This document shows positions 44,129 to 53,510 of a DNA stretch of 64,000 nucleotides, piece after piece. The notes beneath the pieces are model-generated. The model was not told the origin of the DNA. It did not search any database and saw only the letters and a program-made list of their open reading frames with translations. How positions within the stretch are numbered: position 1 is the stretch's first letter; each line of letters begins with the position of its first letter. Origin of the DNA: Tenodera sinensis (taxonomy: Eukaryota > Arthropoda > Insecta > Mantodea > Mantidae); the NCBI GenBank assembly GCA_030765045.1, contig CM060974.1, positions 47,658,839 through 47,722,838 of the forward strand. The letters are read 5' to 3'. Position numbers and translations under genes: made by a program.

Positions 44129-45068
44129 TCCCAAAGAGACATCGACAACGCTTAGTATGTTGTGCGGGACGGCGAACTTCTCAAATAGGAACCCCTGTCC
44201 GGAAATGCACGGATGTATGTAGCGCATCGGAGTGTGAGACGGGTGTATATTCACATTTCGTCAAAACCAACATCGAGCTGTCTGCATTACAAACGGGCTT
44301 CCAAATTTGTACCTCCTACGTCATTGCAGAGCCTATGTGCCTCATGCACATGACCCAATACGTGCGGTTGTCTCTGAAGACTTTCCAATCGTTCTGTGGA
44401 CTTGAGCAATAAAATCCTCCGCTGACGTTACAGGAGTGCCATACTGAGAGATGACATCTGATGACCGTGCTGGCCAAGGAACTGGTCCACCTCTACCAAT
44501 CCATCGATTTGGATATGTGACGTTGAGATCATTCCGCATTATTATTTATTTATGCCAAAAAACTTACTGTTGGTGTTTTTAAACACACAAGCCGTGTGTG
44601 GGCAAAGTTTGAGAGGTAGAACTGGAACTTAAAAATTCAATGCCACAACTGGGTTCAAATCCCAGTTGTGGCATTGAATTTTTAAGTTCCAGTTCTACCT
44701 CTCAATCATTCCGCATATTTATATCAAAGAGTGCTGCAGCTCAAGTCTATATACTCAGTAGCTGTGTACTGGACTGTGCTGGAAACTATACAAGTAACGC
44801 AGTATGAAGCGCACCAAAGACTCTATGAAGGAATTTAGCGCATGTGCAGGAATGTTGTTATGCTCAGGTCGTCCATCCCAGTACACAGATGGCTAAAGAA
44901 TTGCACATGTTTTGTATTAAGATACCAAACCTAATGTTAACCGACTGTCACAACCGTTCGTTTCCAAATTTCGATTCTCTCCAGCACCCAGACAGGGCTT
45001 CCTGTTTGAAAGCCAATCAGTTAGCCATCCTGCACAACATATTAAGCGTCTGTCTTTTTTGGAGCAGT
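44129..45068 (-). mobile_element. DUF4817-type transposon, internally deleted, inverted ends
   Basis: On the minus strand 44539-44342 encodes YPNRWIGRGGPVPWPARSSD and YGTPVTSAEDFIA, the C-terminal region of the same transposase type as at 4.5 kb, with later codons decayed. The end at 44129 reads, on the minus strand, CGATGTCTCTTTGGGACACC. The last ~100 bases at the other end (about 44968-45068) resemble this end in inverted orientation (GCACAACATA then TAAGCGT shared). The element therefore has long imperfect inverted repeats and has lost most of its coding part. The hairpin retroposon H3 interrupts it. Confidence 0.6.
44528..44716 (-). mobile_element. hairpin retroposon H3 with 12-bp TSD and tRNA T-arm loop
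   Basis: ATCATTCCGCAT occurs at 44528-44539 and 44705-44716. The 165-bp insert ends on the right in a perfect hairpin: arms 44611-44653 and 44661-44703 match at all 43 positions with a 7-base loop TTCAAAT. The centre GGGTTCAAATCCC is a textbook tRNA T-arm (B box). The left end, read on the minus strand, is an A-rich tail (AAATAAATAATA). Confidence 0.9.
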
Positions 45069-45757
45069 CACTATATGTTGTGAGGCCCCTGAATAAAAAA
45101 AAAAGGATTTTTAGAAAAAAGTGTGTGTGTGGATGACAGGGACAGCATAAGTCAAAAACGAAAAGTCAGTTAAAAACCAAAGTTTGTATTTAAGCTTAAT
45201 ATCCTTTAAGGATGTGACACAAAGATTTTGAAGAAAATTCCTCCACCCTAAACTACCCTTTAAATGGAAAATTTTGATTTTCTCGAAAATGGCTCTAACG
45301 ATTTTGATTAAACTGTCCTATGTTTAAGATATTTTTATGACAAATGGAATGCATATTTTGAATTTCCTGGCTCTAGCCCATGTAGTCCTGTTTACTCAGG
45401 ATGACTTTTACATAACTGGTAAACCGTAAAAAATAGACCAAATCTTACTATACGACACATGTAGATCTTGTTAAAATACACAATTGTACCATTTTGGAGA
45501 CATTTCTTGTTTTTATGTGTTTTGGAAAACTTAAACTTTTGTCAAATGGAACATGAATGAAATTTGAAAGTTTTAAAAGATTTGACTATCGCTCAAAGCC
45601 TGCATTCCCATATTCCCCTTACACGTACAAGGAAATAAGCAATAAGATAATTTCTGCAAACATTCATCTCAACTAACACGAGGAAGATACAGGAATAACA
45701 GTTTGTAGGAATGGTTTATGCAAGAGTAGAGAAAATCATGTGAGTGCGACACATCAG

Positions 45758-45870
45758 ATTTTTGCTTTCTCTACTATGTATAATAAGTAGGGAAGTACTT
45801 CTATTCCACCCAAAAATTCAATGTCGAGATTTCACCGGAAATATTTGTTTTGAGGCCATTTGAATAAAAA
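45758..45870 (-). repeat. repeat R, copy f, 3' end only
   Basis: It contains TTTCTCTACTATG, CCACCCAAAAATTCAATGTC and GAGGCCATTTGAATAAAAAA, the minus-strand 3' end of R, truncated where the next, plus-oriented copy begins. Confidence 0.75.
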
Positions 45871-45960
45871 AAAATGTGATGTGTTGCATTCACATGACTT
45901 TCTCTACTCTTGTACTAACCATTCTTACAAACTCTTATTCCTATATCTTCTTCATGTTAG

Positions 45961-46454
45961 TTAACCCTTTATTGCCTGGTGTGTCTTATAAGATACATAA
46001 GGTTTTTTTCCTATTTGTACTAGTTTTAACTTTTTTTTCTGCTATATTCTTGTTATACTGTCTGTCACCAATTAAAAATACATATTTGAGACGGTTTGAA
46101 TTGTAAAAAAGTATTTTTTTTTACAATTCATATTGTAGTGTTTTTTTTTAAAGAAAAGAAGCAAAATCCATGCAACCGCAGTCAAATAATACCCCGTCAT
46201 CATCCACGCGTGCCATCACACCGATTATTTTACGTGGGCCCTCCCCGTCCTTTACCACAGGCACATTTGACTGCGGTTGCCGAGACTCGAACTCACGACC
46301 TCACTGCATGGCCAGTGCACTACGTGTTGCCTTAACGATCATGGCTATCCGAGCCAGCAGGCTGCAGGCCTCCCAGACCGCCTAATGTAAACCGCTTTCG
46401 AATTAGAGGAACAACGGCATATGTAGCAAAATAATTCAGGCAATAGAGGGTTAA
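45961..46454. mobile_element. piggyBac-like MITE with TTAA target duplication
   Basis: TTAA (45961-45964) is followed by CCCTTTATTGCCTG, and the right end is CAGGCAATAGAGGG followed by TTAA (46451-46454). The 14-base inverted ends begin CCC as in piggyBac elements, and R copy a shows the unoccupied site. The 486-bp interior encodes no transposase. It carries a tRNA-like block at 46262-46345. Confidence 0.85.
46262..46345 (-). repeat. tRNA-like block inside the MITE
   Basis: On the minus strand an A-box-like TAGCCATGATCGTTAAGG precedes a B box GTGAGTTCGAGTC by about 35 bases. This is either a SINE head captured by the MITE or a SINE inserted in it. Confidence 0.5.
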
Positions 46455-46858
46455 GATAAACATTTGTACAAATTATCTTATTGCTTATTTCCTTGTAGGT
46501 GCAAGGGGTATATTAGAATACAGTAGGCTTTGTGCGATAGTCAAATCTTTTAAAGCTTTGAGATTCCATTCTCTTTGCACACTTAACATATAAAAAAATG
46601 AACACGGGTGTTCCACTTCACGAAAATTAGTTTTCCGAAACTCACACACATAACAAGGAATATCTCCAAAATGGTTCACCTTACAAGAAAATGTATTTGG
46701 ACACAAACTGTATTTTAGCAACACCTAAATTTTTTGTATAGTATGATCTGGTCTATCTCAAACGGTTTACCCTTTATGCAAAAGCCTTCAGAGTAAATGC
46801 AACTACAGAGGCTATAGTCAGAAAATTCAAAATATACATTTCATTTGTCATAAAAAAT

Positions 46859-46942
46859 CTCAAACGTATGAGTGAGTGAGTGAGTGTGTTGGGTTTAAGG
46901 GCCCGTCGACAACTTGGTCATTAGGGCCCCTCAAACGTATGA
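46859..46942 (-). mobile_element. 58-bp retroposon, copy 3, with perfect 13-bp TSD
   Basis: CTCAAACGTATGA at 46859-46871 is repeated at 46930-46942, and R copies give the empty site. The 58-bp insert, minus-oriented, begins GGGCCCTAATGACCAAGTTG, continues through GTCGACGGGCCCTTAAACCC and ends in (CACT)n. Confidence 0.85.
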
Positions 46943-47311
46943 CCTTTTAATCAAAATCGTTAGAGCCATTTTCAAGAAAATCAAAATTTCCATCTAAAGG
47001 GTAGGTTAGGGTGGGGCTGTTTTCTTCAAAATCTTCGTGTTGCATCCTTGAAAGACATTAAACTTAAATACCAACTTTGGTTTTCAACGTACTTTTCGTT
47101 TTTGAGTTATGCTGTCCACAGACATACAAACTGACAGACACACAGACTGACAGACACACACCGAGACTGTTTTCTAAAAATGCTTTTTTTGGATTCAGGG
47201 GGTCTCAAAACATATATTTCTAGTGAAATCTAGACATCAATTTTTGGGTGGAATACAGTACTTCCCCTACTTACCAGTAGAGAAAGTAAAAAGCGTGTTT
47301 AGAAAAAGATC

Positions 47312-47313
47312 TG

Positions 47314-47374
<61 letters not shown>
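47312..47374 (+). repeat. (GT)n microsatellite in a fragment of R
   Basis: About 60 bp of GT expanded within the GTGTGTCTGTGTG-type stretch of a minus-oriented R copy (47293-47391). Confidence 0.9.
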
Positions 47375-47375
<1 letters not shown>

Positions 47376-47391
47376 GTTCAAGTGTGCAACA

Positions 47392-48745
47392 TAAAAAAAA
47401 AAATAAAATAAAAATAAAAATCTGCATACTAGATCCCGGCACCTAATTTCTTAAACCAGTGTCAATATTCAGATCTTTATTATTTTATTACAAATATAAA
47501 ACAAATATACACTTTACAAAATTTACAGATTAACAAAATAAAATAAAAATAAAATAATTTAAAACACAACATTTTAACATCCTAAAACCACACCTCTTCT
47601 AACTAAAATTAAGAAAAACAATAAATTACCAAAATAAAATCTAAAAAAAAAAAAATTCCATCTCATCCCTAATCATACCTATTCAAAACTTTTATAAATT
47701 TAATAAAAAATCTATAAAAATTTTAAAAAATCACCTCTTTAAACACAAACTCTTATAAATTATAAAATAACTTATAAGAACCTTAACTTTCAAAATCAAA
47801 ATTTATAAAAAAGCAAAAAATTTTAAATAAAATATTACTGGTATCCAGTAATAAAATAAATAACTGGTAACCAGTTACTACTAAATCTACAAATATAAAA
47901 GATCCATAACAAAACAAAATATGACCACCGGAATCCGGCGGCCATCTTGGTACTGGTACCCAGCACCAAAACTCCTTTACTGCACACTACAGCTCAATTA
48001 CACTCATGCATAATTATATAATAAACAATAATCAAAATAACTATTGAACATAATCAAATTATACAATTAAAAATATACACATAAACATCATACAACACAA
48101 ACATTACAAAATTCAAAATCTTCAGAACCTCAATTAAATAACTCAAAAATACAAATTATCTTCAGACCTCCAAAATAAACAACAAATCCTTCAAATTTCT
48201 TAATCTACTAAAGCTTTAAAACATTTAATTTTATTTAATAAAATAAAATATTGCATTAAATTTAAATCAAATATTAAAATTTCAAATTCAGATTTATATA
48301 TTAAATATTATGAAAAAGTTTTAATCCCTAAATTTAGAAAGCATTTGAAACTATTTAAACTCTACACTACAGCACAGATACACTCGTACATAATTATATA
48401 AAATGCGAGACATAATAATCAAAATGACAATTAAATATAAACAAAATTGCACATATCTTTCTTTCATAGAAGTTTGAAAACAGTGTTGTTGTAATTAATT
48501 TAATTTAAAAGGTGAGTTAAATAATAACACTGAACAACACTTACAACGTATTTCTCCGGGAGAAATACGTTGTAAGTGTTGTTCAGTGTTATTATTTAAC
48601 TCACCTTTTAAATTAAATTAAAATTGCACATATTTAAGATAATACACTAAAACATCATCTAACATAAAAATACAACATTTAAACATTTTCAAAACCTCAT
48701 TTTCATAAAAATTTCAAACATTTCTTTATTGTCGGTATTTATGTC
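47392..48745 (-). other. 3' UTR of R1-1
   Basis: Very AT-rich, no coding frame. Its end shares AAGAAATTAGGT with the R1-like fragment ending at 28829. It contains TACTGGTATCCAGTA-type palindromic phrases (about 47836-47878) and the insertion H4. Confidence 0.7.
48443..48633 (-). mobile_element. hairpin retroposon H4 with 14-bp TSD
   Basis: AAAATTGCACATAT occurs at 48443-48456 and 48620-48633. The 163-bp insert ends in a perfect hairpin: arms 48495-48556 and 48560-48621 match over all 62 positions around a 3-base centre (CGG); the last two arm bases overlap the TSD. The other 38 bp end, on the minus strand, in GAAAGAAAG. Size and layout match H3 although the sequences are unrelated. Confidence 0.9.
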
Positions 48746-51700
48746 TTATTGGTCACCTTGTGTGTCAGATAAACCACTGTCAATGTTATTTCTGTGCTGT
48801 TGATTTTGTATCCTCTCGGATCGTCTTATTAGTGGGTCCTGATGTTGAATATTTATTTGCCTTGGCAGAGTTTTGGTCTCAATGGTAGATTTGCTGATGG
48901 TATTAGCCATTGTCTCTAGGTGGTGGAGTAAATCCTTATCCCTTACGATGTTGCAGATTTGGTGTCCTTGTAATGGTGTCCGATGTTCTTCTGTCAGGTG
49001 TGCATATTTTGGACATTCAAAGAAAACATGTTCAGGAGTGTCTTGGATGTTGCATATATCACATATACCGGTTAATTGTTTATTAATCTTTAGCCAATAG
49101 GTTCCATACGGGCCGTGCCCGGTTAGGAAATGTATTGTATCTTTTGTATAATTAAAACTTTTATACTTTTTTTGTAATCTTTCTCTAATGTTACCGAAGA
49201 TTGAGTAAGTTCTCCTGGCTTCTTCTATCAAATCCCACTCTTCTTGCCAGATTTGTAATAGTTTATTTTTGACGTCTCGTTTCTTGTGATAAAAACCATC
49301 CATTATTTCAAAAACTTTTCCTTGATCTCCTTTTTTCATCCAAAAGCATGCAACCCTGTATCGTAGGGTAAGGTCAATAGGCCAAATTCCCAGGATAACT
49401 AGCAAAGCCATGGTTGGTGTTGTGTTCACTGCTCCTGTAAATCGGAGTAGGATCTTCCTCTGTGATCTTCTCAGTAAGGTCTTGACTGTGGTAAGCTTGG
49501 CTCTGTGCGCTCACGTTGATGCTGCATAGGTCACTATGGCTCCAAATATGCTCTTATGGTAGGTGGTTATGGTGTTCAAGGGAATTTTGAAATCAAATTG
49601 TGCTAAACGGGAAAGTTTTTGCATTACCTTTTCTGCTTTAACCCTCACATAATCAGTATTAAATTTGAAATTTAGTCTTTCGTCCAGAAATATGCCCAGA
49701 TATTTTACTTGTATTGAACGTTTAATATGGTTATTTTCAAATTTAATAATGGGGGCTCGCTTAAATGAGCCTTTAAGTATCATATATGTAGATTTCGCTG
49801 ATGAAATCTTCATCTTAGCAACCTGGCACCAATTGGATAGCTCTATTAACAAATTGTTGGCCTTTTCTTCCAAAATATTCCTAGTTCTTCCCTCTACCAA
49901 AAAGACTATATCATCTGCATATGCCACTACCCTAACACAGATATCTATACAGTAATTTGTTCTAATAATGTTTCCAAAATTATGTCCCAAAAAGTGGGCC
50001 CGAGAATCGAACTCTGGGGGCATCCCTTGGTGATGTCTTTTGAAATGATTTGGTTCACACCAACAAGTTGTACGTTTCTATTTCTACAGTAATCTTCTAA
50101 AATGTTATACAAAGTTCTGGGATAATTTAAATTTCTAAGCCTAGTGAAAAAATGGGGCCACCAAACGTTATCAAAAGCAGCCGAAATATCCACGAAAATA
50201 GCCATAACGTATTTTGATTTGGAATTTAGGGTGGCAGTGATAAGGGTATTAATTGCGTCTTCGGTGGATCTCCCTTTCCTGAAACCGTACTGATCATCAT
50301 TAAGCCCAATAAGTGTCCGATATTCCAAAATACGCTTATTTATTAAAGCTTCAAAAATGTTTCCAATAGTATTCAAAAGATAGATGGGTCTGTAAGATTT
50401 ACAGTCCATCGGATCTTTATCAGCACTTTTCTTCAAAACAGTTAATTTTGCAACTTTCCAATTGTTGGGAAATTTTCCTTGCCACAAACAATTATTATAT
50501 AAATTACAAAGTATTGGGGCGGCGCCGTGGCTGAGCGGTTAGGGCGCACGCCTACCACCTAGGCGGCCCGGGTTCGATTCCAGGGACCCGCATGTGGTAT
50601 TCGTGGTGGACGAAGCGGCGTCTGGGCGGGTTTTCTCCGGGTTCTCCGGTTTCCCCTGCCATCTCATTCCACCGGTGCTCCATCTTCATTCCATGTATCA
50701 TCAGTGTCACCGCCTGTGGTGCCGTAGTAGTAAAAGCGGGCGTTAAACACTACACACACACACACTACAAAGTATTGGGATTAATGATTCTGCAGTATTT
50801 ATAAGAATTTCGTTCTTGATGTTATCGGGTCTTGCTGCTTTTTTTCTTTTTTAGTCCTCTAATTATCTGTCGTATTTCCGATTTGTCAAAAGGATATATA
50901 ACATTAGAATTTGGATATGGCACTTCCAAATTTCTTCTAATTTGTATGTTTTCATCAGTGTCTGTCTCCTGGCTGTCGTCGGGTAGTAGTTTTTGTAACA
51001 GTTCCTGTGTAGTTTCGGTCCAGTTTTGGGTTAAAGTCCCATCATCCCTTCTAATGGTATTTAAAATTTCCGGTTTCCTGATTTTTTCCATAGTGATTTT
51101 ATAAGGTGCTCCCCATATATTATGCATAGAATTGGTTTCAACAAAACTTTTCCATGATCTACTTCTTGTTTCAAATAATTCTTTCTTAAATTTTTCTTTG
51201 GCTTTCCTACAGATTTCTAAACTTCTATTTCTCTCTTCTACTACAATAGTCTTCTGATAAATTCTCCGACATTTTCGAGCTTTTCTCCGTAAATTTTGTA
51301 ATGTATCGGTCCAAACATCGTCTTTAAATTTTTTGAGTCTCCTTTTAGGAATATATTTAAGCATGGTGGATTGTAAAATGTGTTCTAATTTAGTCGCTTC
51401 GTGATTAGCTTCAGCTCCTATATGTCCTAGTTGTCTGTTCTGTAGTGTCCTATTGAAGTCTTTCCAATTTGCAGCATTAAAATTAAAACTTGGTACTGTA
51501 TAACTTCTATCCCATCTTGAAATTTTAATAATGTAGTTGAATAGGATCAAATTGTGGTCACTAGAGGTGTAATCCTGTCCAACTTTCCAGTTTTGAATTT
51601 TGGGTATAATTCTACTATTTCCTAAGGTGATATCAATATTGGACATTGCTCCTGCACAATTTTGGAAAGTAGGAGGATTATTAGGTTTATTAAAAGTATA

Positions 51701-52219
51701 TAAATTAAGTTCCGAAATGAGATCTTCCAGTTTCTCACCCCTGTCATCTTTTATACCGCTATGCCACCAATGGGATTTGGCGTTAGCGTCTAGAGTATTA
51801 ATAGTTTCATAATCCCGATATTTGATATGTATTTGTTTAATTAAATCCAAATATTGGTCGATTTCTTGGCTATACTGGCAGTAATGATTAGATAGGATAA
51901 AATTCCCCTTTTCCATATTGATCTGAACACAGTTATTGTGCGTATCGTTAAAATTAGTTATTTTGGTCACTTATAAATTTGGATTCACAATTATAATGGC
52001 CGCCATTGGATTTTCGCCAGTGCAGATTACTCTTGCCATAGTTGGAATTATCGTGAGTTTGTTTTTAAAGGTATACGGCTCTTGAAGGCATAAAATGTCC
52101 ATATCTAGTTTGTCAATTAATTTCCTAAGTTCAGTCATCACCATTTTCGAGCGCTGCGCATTTATTTGACCAATTTTGATCGTCTGGGTCTTCTCTGTCT
52201 GAAAATGATTCGTGTCCAT
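48746..52219 (-). pseudogene. R1-1 ORF2: endonuclease and reverse transcriptase, broken
   Basis: The ATG at 52219 starts the APE endonuclease (IGQINAQRSKM, LCLQEPYT, then LDANAKSHWW and SSDHNLILF). A TAA at 51971-51973 is in frame. The frame continues to about 50845, where a one-base slip in an A run breaks it at the motif that normally reads KKSPGPD. A SINE then intervenes (50519-50765). The RT follows at 50487-49945 (YRPIYLLN, QYGFRKGRSTEDAI, FVDISAAFDNVWW, ILGPTFWDI) and, after a shift, 50023-49511 with VVAYADDIVF. A TGA at 49511-49513 replaces the tryptophan after YAAST. The tail to 48746 has TPTMALLV, HFLTGHGPYGTYW and the zinc motif CDICNIQDTPEHVFFEC. No RNase H is present. Confidence 0.9.
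50505..50779 (+). mobile_element. tRNA-headed SINE inside R1-1 with 14-bp TSD
   Basis: TACAAAGTATTGGG flanks the unit exactly (50505-50518, 50766-50779). The 247-bp SINE has an A box (GTGGCTGAGCGGTTAGGGCG) and a B box (CGGGTTCGATTCC). Its body contains GTTTTCTCCGGGTTCTCCGG and TGCCATCTCATTCCACCGG, and its tail is (CA)n. The same family appears diverged at 5.3-5.55 kb. Confidence 0.92.
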
Positions 52220-53510
52220 CTTGCCTGACTTGCGTAACGTAACCTCTGTTTGCGAAAAAGCGCTCCCTTGATGTTATGTCTGGAACTATTGCAGTCACCT
52301 CGCGTAAGTATTTATATCCCCTAGTGGGCCTAATGGATTTTCTTGTTTTGCTTATCTTTTTAGTGAAAGTTGCCTTAATAATCTGTACTTTGTTTTTATC
52401 CTGTTTAACAAGTTCTTTTGTCACTGTAGCAATAATATTATCATTCTTATGTTTCGATTGTATTTTACTGTACTTTTGTGGATTATGTTTATTTTTCTTG
52501 TATGATTCTTTTGTTAGATGGGCTTTGTGTGAGAAAGTATCTTCCGATTTGTGGCTTGATTCGGCTGGAAAAATAGGGGAAATGGTTGTTTTTGGTGTAT
52601 ATATTTTGGGGTAGTCTAGTGAGTCGTGTCTGGTGACTACGTAGCAATATGGCCATTTTTGCATTCCATCAAAAGCAAATCTGCCGTAGCATAAGACAAA
52701 ATGCCTATATACTTCATCTAGATCTAAGTTTTCATTGCGTCTACTATATACCTTTTCAACAAGCTCAAGAAGCTCTTTTGGATCTGTTGTTATATTTAGA
52801 GTTTTTAATTCCATACGGTCAATAGCATCTGGTACTGGAAAGATAATTTTGTCCCTGTTTTGATGTAGTTTTCTAATAATATGTCTTAATGCTGCCATTA
52901 AATTATTTCGTTCTTCGAGGCGACTCAGCTGTAGGGTCTGGTCAAAGTCATTGTACAGCAAAGCCGCATTACTGCTGACTTGCATCTCTGTTTCCGCATG
53001 GACAGGAGTAACGACCCGACTTCCACAGCTGGCCAAATCGCTTGCTTTCGGTTCTAAAACCGGGTTATCTTCCTTCGCTTGCTTAAAATTCATCATACGA
53101 TACTTCCAAAGTTTTGTTAAGAAATTTTGATTTACCTTATCACCATGTTCCTGAGTATCCTCTTCATCACTCGTGCCAGTAATTGCCTCATAATTTACAT
53201 TTATTTTAGTCTTTTTTGTATTTTTATTTTCTTCCAGATTACTTATTAATTTTTTACTTTCATTTTCTAATAAATTTACTACCGATTTATTGTTATTATT
53301 TTTCTGATTTAATTCTTTTTTATATTCTGATGATTGGTTGTCTATTATTATTACATTTGGTTCAACGTATTCGGTTCCAAAATATTTTCCTTGATTTAGC
53401 TTTAATTTGTGGTTTATGACTCTAATTAAATTTCGTCTTAAACGACTGGGGGTATTACGCCTGGATCTTTTCTTATATATATTATTGTATTTATGGTCTA
53501 AATTATCCAT
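52131..53510 (-). CDS. extra 459-codon ORF (ORF1b) between ORF1 and ORF2 of R1-1
   Basis: An intact ATG-started frame. Its start overlaps the ORF1 stop by 8 nt (ATGGATAA), and its 3' end overlaps the ORF2 start by 89 nt, so it fits a polycistronic LINE RNA translated by reinitiation. I recognise no domain. The N-terminus is strongly basic (KKRSRRN, SRLRRN; residues 13-40). Residues ~75-110 are rich in Asn, Lys and Glu, and an acidic patch TSDEED lies near 113. Residues ~185-300 look globular, with HFVLCYGRFAFDGMQKWPYC. Residues ~320-400 are Lys/Ser-rich. There are no zinc knuckles. The related LINE at 59.4-64 kb lacks it. It is unbroken while ORF2 of the same copy has several lesions. It could be an RNA-binding accessory protein, but that is inference. 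Confidence 0.75.
   Translation of the reverse strand: MDNLDHKYNNIYKKRSRRNTPSRLRRNLIRVINHKLKLNQGKYFGTEYVEPNVIIIDNQSSEYKKELNQKNNNNKSVVNLLENESKKLISNLEENKNTKKTKINVNYEAITGTSDEEDTQEHGDKVNQNFLTKLWKYRMMNFKQAKEDNPVLEPKASDLASCGSRVVTPVHAETEMQVSSNAALLYNDFDQTLQLSRLEERNNLMAALRHIIRKLHQNRDKIIFPVPDAIDRMELKTLNITTDPKELLELVEKVYSRRNENLDLDEVYRHFVLCYGRFAFDGMQKWPYCYVVTRHDSLDYPKIYTPKTTISPIFPAESSHKSEDTFSHKAHLTKESYKKNKHNPQKYSKIQSKHKNDNIIATVTKELVKQDKNKVQIIKATFTKKISKTRKSIRPTRGYKYLREVTAIVPDITSRERFFANRGYVTQVRQDGHESFSDREDPDDQNWSNKCAALENGDD

Larger units (their letters stand above)
44053..45757 (-). repeat. repeat R, copy d, split by a transposon
   Basis: Minus-oriented R. Its 3' part (44053-44128) and the remainder (45069-45757) are separated by a ~0.94-kb DUF4817-type element. 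The two halves join in register when compared with copies b and c, around ATGT(T/G)TTGAGGCCCCCTGAA. Confidence 0.8.
45871..47292 (+). repeat. repeat R, copy e, hosting a MITE and a 58-bp retroposon
   Basis: R in plus orientation from TGTGATGTGTTGCATTCACA to CAGTAGAGAAAGTAAAAA. It is interrupted at 45961-46454 by a TTAA-flanked MITE and at 46859-46942 by a 58-bp retroposon. Without these it matches copy a throughout. Confidence 0.85.
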
